The translations under genes were made by a program, and so were the position numbers. Below are positions 52,548-59,740 of a stretch of DNA of 64,000 nucleotides, in pieces; the stretch's first letter is position 1, and the number at the start of each line of letters is the position of its first letter. The DNA is from Oscillospiraceae bacterium (GTDB taxonomy: Bacteria > Bacillota > Clostridia > Oscillospirales > Oscillospiraceae), in NCBI GenBank assembly GCA_015067495.1, contig SVMI01000007.1, positions 59,377-123,376 on the forward strand, in the 5' to 3' direction. The notes beneath the pieces were generated by a model that saw only the letters and a program-made list of their open reading frames with translations, was not told the origin of the DNA and did no database searches.

Positions 52548-53098
52548 ATTCCTCCTGATTTGTAAATTGCGTTCTTAAATAGGGCTACAAGATCCTCCAT
52601 GGCTTCGATTGGCAGGAAGGCGCTTTGATTGTTGGCTGCGCTGATGGATTCTTTTGATGCATAGCAAATCTGCAACTGCATCCCCAAATCGGGCGGCAAA
52701 CCGCTGACAGTGTAAAACTGTCCGTTGTATTGAGCCAGATGATGCCGGGTAACGATCTCCTGCAACTGCCGAAAGAAGGTTTCATCCGGGCAAAAGGACT
52801 GCTTCCCGGCAATCGCATCCCGTCCGCAAATTTCGAAATGCCCTTTTTCCTTGTTGGCATAGAGGGTGAAGATACCTCCTGCGATGGGTGTATCCTCTAT
52901 GCAACGGTCTGTGGTGGAAAATTTGCAGGAAAATTCAATAATTTCCTTCGAGATAATCACCTTGGGTGCATGGGTATCCACCCGATGCCGGACACCACCG
53001 TCCTCCAGCGGATCTTCCGATGCTTTTTTGCGCTTCAGCAGCACGATTGCTCCGGCTGCCAGCACCAGCAAAGCAGCACCGACGTACCAGTATTTCAT
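52544..53098 (-). CDS. Membrane-anchored hypothetical protein
   Basis: Start MKYWYVGAALLVLAAGAIVLLKRKKASEDP with RBS ggaggtgac; overlaps neighbours. Confidence 0.7.
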   Translation of the reverse strand: MKYWYVGAALLVLAAGAIVLLKRKKASEDPLEDGGVRHRVDTHAPKVIISKEIIEFSCKFSTTDRCIEDTPIAGGIFTLYANKEKGHFEICGRDAIAGKQSFCPDETFFRQLQEIVTRHHLAQYNGQFYTVSGLPPDLGMQLQICYASKESISAANNQSAFLPIEAMEDLVALFKNAIYKSGGI

Positions 53099-53538
53099 CC
53101 GGTCACCTCCCTCACCAGCTGTTCCAGCAGCGATTCCAGAGCCTGACCGTTTTTCGGCCATCTGCAGGTCACCGTTTCCGAACCGCAGGTAATTGTGAGC
53201 CGCCGGAAGTCGCCTCCATCCTGCTTGCCGAAGAGTTTACCGATCGGGTTGGTTCTCTCCTTTTCCAAGGTCAGCTGCTCCAGCTGCGCAAGAACAGCCT
53301 GCCACTGCTGCTGCGTAATGGGCAGGTTCTCTCGCTCCACCTGCTCGCCGGAACCGTCCGGTATGTAGCGCAAGGTTGTGATCTTGCGCTGCGTGATGCT
53401 GATGTAGAGCTGATCGCCCCAAACGGAACCGTTGCCCCGTTCAAAGGTCAGCCCGGTAATCGGCTCCCGTCCTCTGCTGCAGCCGGTCAGCCACAGCATC
53501 ACGATCGGAAAGAGCAGAAAAGGCCAGATCCTTCGCAT
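53095..53538 (-). CDS. Putative lipoprotein
   Basis: MRRIWPFLLFPIVMLWLTGCSRGREPITG lipobox. Confidence 0.75.
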   Translation of the reverse strand: MRRIWPFLLFPIVMLWLTGCSRGREPITGLTFERGNGSVWGDQLYISITQRKITTLRYIPDGSGEQVERENLPITQQQWQAVLAQLEQLTLEKERTNPIGKLFGKQDGGDFRRLTITCGSETVTCRWPKNGQALESLLEQLVREVTG

Positions 53539-53634
53539 CCCCGCATCCTCCTTCGGTTCCTTGACTATTTTTTCCGGGTGTGATAAAATAAAAAAGGGGT
53601 GGGCTGTGTGTTCGTTGGCGCGTCGACACAGCGC

Positions 53635-53653
53635 ATGATACCATAGGTATCAT
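53635..53653. promoter_or_regulatory. Palindrome ATGATACC-ATA-GGTATCAT in divergent promoter region (copy 1)
   Basis: Perfect 8-bp arms; copy 2 at 62519-62543. Confidence 0.7.
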
Positions 53654-53830
53654 AGGGCACCCCTTTGTTCCAGGCAGGCTCTATGCCCTCCTTCAAACCT
53701 TGCAAGTTTATTTTATCCTGATGCCCCGTTCGTGTCGCCACACTTATCGCAGCAAAAAAGTGTGGGGTTCCCCCTTTTTTTCAAAAAAGGGGTGGGAAAA
53801 GTGTGGGATGATTACAAGGAGGACTGTATT

Positions 53831-54895
53831 ATGCGCAGGACAGTTGTGCGCTTTGCACCTTTTTCTCTGTTTCTGCTATCTCTGAGTGGGTGTAATGCCA
53901 TCGGAGATAAATCCGGCAGCTTATCTATGATCTATGGCATCATGGCTCTGCTGTCTCTGCTGTTGCTCATCGGCTATTGCTGCATCGGCAAGAAGAGAGA
54001 CCCTTGGTTCGTGCTTCTGTTTTCATCGGTATTGGTGGTCAATATCGGCTACTATGTTCTGGCAGTTTCCCAAAATCTGGAGCAAGCTCTGATTGCCAAC
54101 CGCATCGCCTATCTGGGCTCTGTTTTTCTGCCTTTGTCCATGCTGATGATCATTTTGAACATCTCCGGCATGCATCCGCCCAAATGGCTTTCCTTCACAT
54201 TGCTGGGACTGGGTGCCGTAGTCTTCTTGATTGCTGCCAGCCCCGGATATTTCGACATCTACTATAAAGAAGTATATTTCCAGAAATTCAACGGGATCAC
54301 CATTCTGAACAAGGTCTACGGTCCGCTGCACGGCATCTACCTGATTTATCTGTTGGGATACTTTGCCGCCATGGTAGGCTCCATTGTCCATGCCACCTTG
54401 AAGGATAAGGTGGAGTCCATTGCCTATGCCGCGATTTTAGCTGTTGCGGTGTTTGTCAACATCGGTGTTTGGCTCATTGAGCAGCTGGTACGCATTGATT
54501 TTGAGATCCTCTCCGTTTCCTACATCATCAGCGAGTGTTTCTTGCTGGGCCTGCACTTGTTTATTGATGAAAACAACCGCAAGAAGCTCCGGGAACCCCA
54601 ACCCACCTCGCCGGAGGTATCCCCGCCTCAGCCCGCAATTGTAACGGATCCTACCGATCAGGCGCAGCTGGAGCTGTTTGTGGCAGGTTTATCCCGTCTG
54701 ACTGCCAAAGAGCAAATGCTCTACGATTGCTATACCGCAGGTATGTCCACCGCCCAGATTATGGAACAGCTGAGCATCAAGGAGAACACCCTGAAATTCC
54801 ATAACAAGAACCTCTACAGCAAGTTGGGGGTTTCCTCCCGGAAACAGCTGCTGCACTTTGCAGCCTTGAAAAAGCACCGGGATGCCAAAAACTGA
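53831..54895 (+). CDS. Membrane (7TM) LuxR-type HTH regulator
   Basis: Start MRRTVVRFAPFSLFLLSLSGCNAIG after ggagga; about 7 TM segments; C-term LTAKEQMLYDCYTAGMSTAQIMEQLSIKENTLKFHNKNLYSKLGVSSRKQLL LuxR HTH. Confidence 0.87.
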   Translation: MRRTVVRFAPFSLFLLSLSGCNAIGDKSGSLSMIYGIMALLSLLLLIGYCCIGKKRDPWFVLLFSSVLVVNIGYYVLAVSQNLEQALIANRIAYLGSVFLPLSMLMIILNISGMHPPKWLSFTLLGLGAVVFLIAASPGYFDIYYKEVYFQKFNGITILNKVYGPLHGIYLIYLLGYFAAMVGSIVHATLKDKVESIAYAAILAVAVFVNIGVWLIEQLVRIDFEILSVSYIISECFLLGLHLFIDENNRKKLREPQPTSPEVSPPQPAIVTDPTDQAQLELFVAGLSRLTAKEQMLYDCYTAGMSTAQIMEQLSIKENTLKFHNKNLYSKLGVSSRKQLLHFAALKKHRDAKN

Positions 54896-54900
54896 CAAAA

Positions 54901-54935
54901 CGCCTCACCGGGATCAGAGCCGGTGAGGCGCTTTT
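54901..54935 (+). terminator. Intrinsic terminator after LuxR gene
   Basis: CGCCTCACCG-GGATCAGAGC-CGGTGAGGCG-CTTTT. Confidence 0.8.
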
Positions 54936-55003
54936 GGTTTGCCGATAAAGGAAGTCCCGCTATTGCTTGGATCGGGAGGACGCGTTTTTTCTACACGGAT
55001 AAA

Positions 55004-55033
55004 AAAGACAGTCACCTTGCGGTGACTGTCTTT
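55004..55033 (-). terminator. Intrinsic terminator of Cys-rich protein gene
   Basis: AAAGACAGTCACC-TTGC-GGTGACTGTCTTT. Confidence 0.8.
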
Positions 55034-55043
55034 AAATTGCTGC

Positions 55044-58000
55044 TTATTGCTTCTTTTTCTTCAGAACGATTACCAGTACAACGCCGCCTGCCGCAAGCGC
55101 GACACCCAAGCAAGAAAGAAGAACGATCAACCATGTCTGAACGCCGTCATCTTCCTTCGGCAGATCATCGCCCTTCTGTTCGTCGTCTGTTGTGGGTTCT
55201 GTCGCATCCTCAGGTTCGGAAGGCTTCTGGAGAACATAGCCGCAATCATCACAGATGTTATTTTCATCTGCATCCGTATGATTGTTCTCGCCGCAGTCCA
55301 TCCATACCGGCTCAATTTCAATGTTTTCCGTAAGTATATCGCCCTTTTTGATCAGCTCACCCGTTGCTTTGTTTGCCCATCCGGCGAAGAAGTTTCCGTC
55401 CTCCTTCGGAGGAAGTATCGGAAGCGCAGGGATTCTGCTCTCTTTGCCCTTGGTCAGAAGCTCTTTCATAGACGGGATCGCTTCGCTGCCGCCCGGAGTA
55501 GAGGTGGGATCATCAGGATTGATGTCCGGCGTGACGTGCTTGTCAAAATCCGGGATGACGACCACGAATTTACCGTCGGGAATACTGAGCATCGGGACTG
55601 CCTCTTTGATCTTATATTCACATATTGTGCATCCACGCTCTTTTTCACCCTGGAAGGTGTAGCCCGGTTTCACAATCGTTGTCCAGCCTCCAAGCTTATG
55701 GGCAGCCTTTTCGGTGGTAATGTGACAGTATTCACATTCCTGCCAATGCTCGGATTCGGTATGCTTGTGGATATACAAATGCTTTACCACAGGTGTCTGC
55801 ATATCTGTATATGTATGTCCGCACTCGCAGGTATGGGTAGTGTATCCGCCCGCCGTGCAGGTCGCCTTCGTTACAGTATCGGTATATTTATGGGTATGGT
55901 TGTCGGAGAGCGCAGGAATATCCTCTTCCTTTGTGAAGTCACAGAATGTGCAGGTGAATTCCATCACACCCGTTTCATCCTTTGTTGCCTCTTTCGTAAC
56001 CTCGCCCTTGCCGAAGGTGTGAAGCGCGGAATTCAGTCTGATATTGCATTCGTCGCCGCACAGCGTCCAATGCTCATCCGCATCGTATTGGATCTCGCTG
56101 GATTCGCCTGCGCAGTGACCGCCCTCGCTGCAGTAGTGGCTTTTCCACTCTGCGCTTTCGGTACAAATTTCGTGTTCGCATCCCATATCAGATGTTATTG
56201 CTGCACAGCATTCCTCGCACAGCTCGCAATCGTCACAGATGTCAACACAGTTCTCACATTTGCCGCACTCGGAGCAGACGGCTGCGCAATCCTCGCAGTA
56301 TTCGCCGCAGTCGATGCAGATACTATCCTCGCAGTCACCGCAATAGTAACAGTCACGGCACATGACATCGGCACAGTCGATGCAGATGCCGCAATCGGGA
56401 CAGAACTCATCCATACAGCCGGAGCACTTGCCGCAGCCTTCGCAGCGGTTTTCCGCACAATCGGCGCAAACGATGCCACAGTCCTCACAGATCTCCGCGC
56501 AGTCGCCACACAGAGAGCAATTCTCACAGAAGACATCGTTCGCGCATTCGCGGCAGATATCGCAGGAGGCACAGAATTCGTCCATACAGCTGGAGCATTT
56601 TTCTTCGCAATCCGGACAGAGGTCCGCGCAGTTTTCACAGCCCTCGCCGCAGGGACATACCAATGCGCAGTCCGAACACAAGCCACAGTTTACGCAGAAG
56701 TTGTCCGAGCCGGCACAATCCACGCACTTGCCGCATTCCATGCACACCTCATCAAACGCGCATTTGCTGCACTTTTCGCCGCAGTCTTCACAGATCAGCG
56801 CACAGTTGGAGCAGCCCTGACTGCAGCCAAAGCAGATGTAATCCACGCAGTTTTTACAAAGCGCGCAGGTGTCGCAGAATTCGCCGTCACCGCCGATGCA
56901 ATCGCGGCAGATGCTGCAGCCAACACACATTTCATCCTCTGCGCAGTTGGAGCATTTTTCACCGCAGTCCGTGCAGATATCCGCACAGTTGGAGCAGCCT
57001 TCACTGCAGCTCACGCAGATATAATCGACACAGAATTTACAAAGAGAACAAGTATCACAGAAATTGCCGTCACCGCCGACACAGTCGCGGCAGATGCCGC
57101 AATCGGAGCAGAGCTCATCCGGCGCACAGTTGGAGCACTTTTCGTTGCACTCCTCACAGATCGCCTCTGCACATTGATTGCAGCCTTCGCCGCAAGCACA
57201 AAGGGTCTCCACGCAATCGGCGCATTCGCCGCACTGGGCACAGAATTCGCCGCCGGCACAGTCAAAGCAGCGCTCACATTCACCGCAAAGCTCATCATCG
57301 GCACAGTTCTCACACTTTTCACCGCAAGCTACACAGATGACCGAGCATTCCGAGCAGCCGTTGCCGCAGTAGCAGACCTGTTCCACGCAGTTTTTGCAAT
57401 ACCCGCAATCGGAGCAGTAATTGCCCTCGCCGCCAACGCAGCTAAAGCAGGTTCCGCACTCGATGCAGATCTCGTCCTCGGCGCAGTTTGAACACTTTTC
57501 GCTGCATTCCGCGCAAATGTAGGCGCATTCCGAACAGCCGTTGCCGCAGGCGCAGACATACTCTACGCACATTTTGCACACGCCGCACTCAGAGCAGTAG
57601 TTGCCCTCGCCGCCGCGGCAGGTAAAGCACACTTCACAATCGCCGCACAGCTCATCGTCGGCACAGTTTTCACACTTCTCGCCGCACTCAGGACATATGG
57701 TGGCACATTCCGAGCAGCCCTCACTGCAGCCGACGCAGATATAATCCACGCAGTATTTGCAAAGATTACAGTTCTGACAAAAGTTGCCGTCACCGCCGAC
57801 GCAGTCATAGCAGACGCCGCAGTCCTCGCAAATACCGCCATCGGCACAGTTTTCGCATTTTTCACCGCACTGCTCGCAGATCAAGACGCACGAAGAACAG
57901 CCACTGCCACATTCGGTACACAGATATTCCGTGCAGAACTTGCACAGCTTGCATTCGGGACAGTAGTTTCCCTCACCGCCAACGCAGTTAAAGCAGATAT

Positions 58001-58715
58001 TGCAGTCTTCGCACAGGTCGTCGCTGCATTTATAGCAGGCTTCGTGACATTCTTCGCAGCCGTAGGTGCATTCCGAGCAGCCCTCGCCGCAGTAGCATAT
58101 CCAGTCTGCACATCCGATGCACAGCATACACTCGGAACAGTACAGCTCGTTGCCCGCACATTCCAGGCAGATGCCGCAGTCATCGCAGATGAAATCAGCG
58201 CACTCAGAGCATTTTTCGCCGCACACATCGCAGACATCACCGCTGGTCTCATAGCAGCCGCGACATTTTTCGTCACATTCGCAGTGATCCTCAAGGCAGT
58301 TGCCGCAGTCGTCACACATTTCGTGATCGTCATCACAGGCACCGCAATAGCCGCAGTGGTGCTCCTCGTAGCAGGAGGTGCCGGAGCCTTCACCGCAGTG
58401 GTCGCCATTTTCGCACAACCAATCGCCGTAACGGTATGAGCCGCAGTGCTCACATTCTACGCCTTCTTCCGCACGTACAGGAACGGCAATTGCGGAAAGC
58501 ACAAAATCAAGCGCATCCGCCAAAACAGCAAGCAGATCGACCTGCACTTCCTCCTGTTTGTGGGTTTCCTCCTGTTCGTATGTTGCCGCATTCTCTTCGT
58601 GGAGATGATCCTCTCCGAAGTGGACATGCTCATTGATATTTACACTGAGCACTCCGTTAATCAGAAGTATAGCACACAATACGACGCTAAGGATTCTTCT
58701 AAGTTGTTCTTTCAT
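55044..58715 (-). CDS. Giant Cys-rich tandem-repeat secreted protein with C-terminal TM anchor
   Basis: Start MKEQLRRILSVVLCAILLINGVLS; about 50-55-aa repeats CxxCGEKCxNCAxDELCxxCxxCxxCxGGxGxxCxxCxxCKxCVxYxCxxCSxGCSxCAxIC; C-term TWLIVLLSCLGVALAAGGVVLVIVLKKKKQ. Confidence 0.87.
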   Translation of the reverse strand: MKEQLRRILSVVLCAILLINGVLSVNINEHVHFGEDHLHEENAATYEQEETHKQEEVQVDLLAVLADALDFVLSAIAVPVRAEEGVECEHCGSYRYGDWLCENGDHCGEGSGTSCYEEHHCGYCGACDDDHEMCDDCGNCLEDHCECDEKCRGCYETSGDVCDVCGEKCSECADFICDDCGICLECAGNELYCSECMLCIGCADWICYCGEGCSECTYGCEECHEACYKCSDDLCEDCNICFNCVGGEGNYCPECKLCKFCTEYLCTECGSGCSSCVLICEQCGEKCENCADGGICEDCGVCYDCVGGDGNFCQNCNLCKYCVDYICVGCSEGCSECATICPECGEKCENCADDELCGDCEVCFTCRGGEGNYCSECGVCKMCVEYVCACGNGCSECAYICAECSEKCSNCAEDEICIECGTCFSCVGGEGNYCSDCGYCKNCVEQVCYCGNGCSECSVICVACGEKCENCADDELCGECERCFDCAGGEFCAQCGECADCVETLCACGEGCNQCAEAICEECNEKCSNCAPDELCSDCGICRDCVGGDGNFCDTCSLCKFCVDYICVSCSEGCSNCADICTDCGEKCSNCAEDEMCVGCSICRDCIGGDGEFCDTCALCKNCVDYICFGCSQGCSNCALICEDCGEKCSKCAFDEVCMECGKCVDCAGSDNFCVNCGLCSDCALVCPCGEGCENCADLCPDCEEKCSSCMDEFCASCDICRECANDVFCENCSLCGDCAEICEDCGIVCADCAENRCEGCGKCSGCMDEFCPDCGICIDCADVMCRDCYYCGDCEDSICIDCGEYCEDCAAVCSECGKCENCVDICDDCELCEECCAAITSDMGCEHEICTESAEWKSHYCSEGGHCAGESSEIQYDADEHWTLCGDECNIRLNSALHTFGKGEVTKEATKDETGVMEFTCTFCDFTKEEDIPALSDNHTHKYTDTVTKATCTAGGYTTHTCECGHTYTDMQTPVVKHLYIHKHTESEHWQECEYCHITTEKAAHKLGGWTTIVKPGYTFQGEKERGCTICEYKIKEAVPMLSIPDGKFVVVIPDFDKHVTPDINPDDPTSTPGGSEAIPSMKELLTKGKESRIPALPILPPKEDGNFFAGWANKATGELIKKGDILTENIEIEPVWMDCGENNHTDADENNICDDCGYVLQKPSEPEDATEPTTDDEQKGDDLPKEDDGVQTWLIVLLSCLGVALAAGGVVLVIVLKKKKQ

Positions 58716-58832
58716 AGTTTCCCTCTTTCCGTATGGGCAGATTTTTCCGCCACTACCGACATTTATTGCATTATCGGTTCGTCTGTTTTTCCATTTCGAC
58801 AAACTGATTGGTGAAAGAGTCCGTCCTCTTTT

Positions 58833-59249
58833 TTATGTCGCCGCAAGGCTTTCGAGGATGAGCCTCACATCCGGGTCCTCCAGAGAAATTTCATGCTCCC
58901 CGTTTTTCATAAGTATCATCACCTGAAAGATACATCCGTCCCACCGGGTATCAAGCATGGTATAGGGGTATCCAAGGCTCGTGCAGGTGTAGCCGTTCCA
59001 GGTGTAAGCACCAAGTGTGAAGGGCTCTTTGTCTGCAACGTCATCGTAGAAATGCCTTGGACACAGATAGTAATCCCTTCTGTCAAAGAAGCAGACTGTC
59101 ATGCCGACGTGGGTGAACATTTCCGTTTCGCATGATATTCCCTTATAGATATGTACTTTCTTCGCTGTGACGTTTCCGCCGCTGTCTGTGCCGCAGAATG
59201 CCATCCAGCCGTCCGGCACACGCACACACAGTCTTCCGCTTTCAAACAT
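58833..59249 (-). CDS. Hypothetical protein, no signal peptide apparent
   Basis: MFESGRLCVRVPDGWMAFCGTDSGGNVTAKKVHIYKG...; tandem with next ORF. Confidence 0.65.
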   Translation of the reverse strand: MFESGRLCVRVPDGWMAFCGTDSGGNVTAKKVHIYKGISCETEMFTHVGMTVCFFDRRDYYLCPRHFYDDVADKEPFTLGAYTWNGYTCTSLGYPYTMLDTRWDGCIFQVMILMKNGEHEISLEDPDVRLILESLAAT

Positions 59250-59262
59250 ACGCCGTTCGTTC

Positions 59263-59700
59263 TTACTCAGCCTTCGCGAAGCGTACGGTCATGAAAAAGA
59301 CGAAGCCATTCTCATCCGAACCTCTTGTCCAGCCGTCCTCGCTGAGGTCGGTTTCGTACCACAGCACGCCATCACGCACTTCCCATGCTCCGGCGCTGCC
59401 GATTATCATACCGTCGCGCAGGCTGACCTCACCGGAGGCAACCGCCTCATCGACCTCTTCCTGCGTTGTACCCTGCGGAATGGGCATCAGTATATACAGC
59501 TTACCGTCCCCGCAGATCTCGATTCGGGTGCCGATCATCGTCGTTCTCTCCCGAAGCTCCTCCGCAACGGCTTCTTCGTCCGTTTCGTCAATGTACGGCA
59601 TCGGCGATTTCAGATAATCCTCGGCAGAAAGATATGCCACCCGTTCATCATCCGTTGCGATACCAATCGAGTGAAAGATCCATTTACCAACAAAGCTCAT
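59263..59700 (-). CDS. Hypothetical protein, no signal peptide apparent
   Basis: MSFVGKWIFHSIGIATDDERVAYLSAEDYLKSPMPYIDETDEEA...; RBS aggaggtattt upstream. Confidence 0.7.
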   Translation of the reverse strand: MSFVGKWIFHSIGIATDDERVAYLSAEDYLKSPMPYIDETDEEAVAEELRERTTMIGTRIEICGDGKLYILMPIPQGTTQEEVDEAVASGEVSLRDGMIIGSAGAWEVRDGVLWYETDLSEDGWTRGSDENGFVFFMTVRFAKAE

Positions 59701-59740
59701 TACAAATACCTCCTGTTCCGTTTCCGATTGGGTGCAGCGC

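Noticed and set aside
53441-53653. 70-aa minus-strand ORF MIPMVSCAVSTRQR...
   Set aside because: Its start comes from the palindrome sequence itself and it overlaps the lipoprotein gene in another frame; the similar MIPMVSCA start in the second copy follows automatically from palindrome conservation.
55047-57491. 814-aa plus-strand ORF
   Set aside because: Antisense shadow of the Cys-repeat gene; Ala/Thr/Val-rich translation from complement of TGC/GAG codons; no RBS-supported start.
55044-58715. CRISPR-like regular repeats
   Set aside because: Periodicity is about 160 bp, in-frame protein-coding, with degenerate units and no unique spacers; no cas genes.
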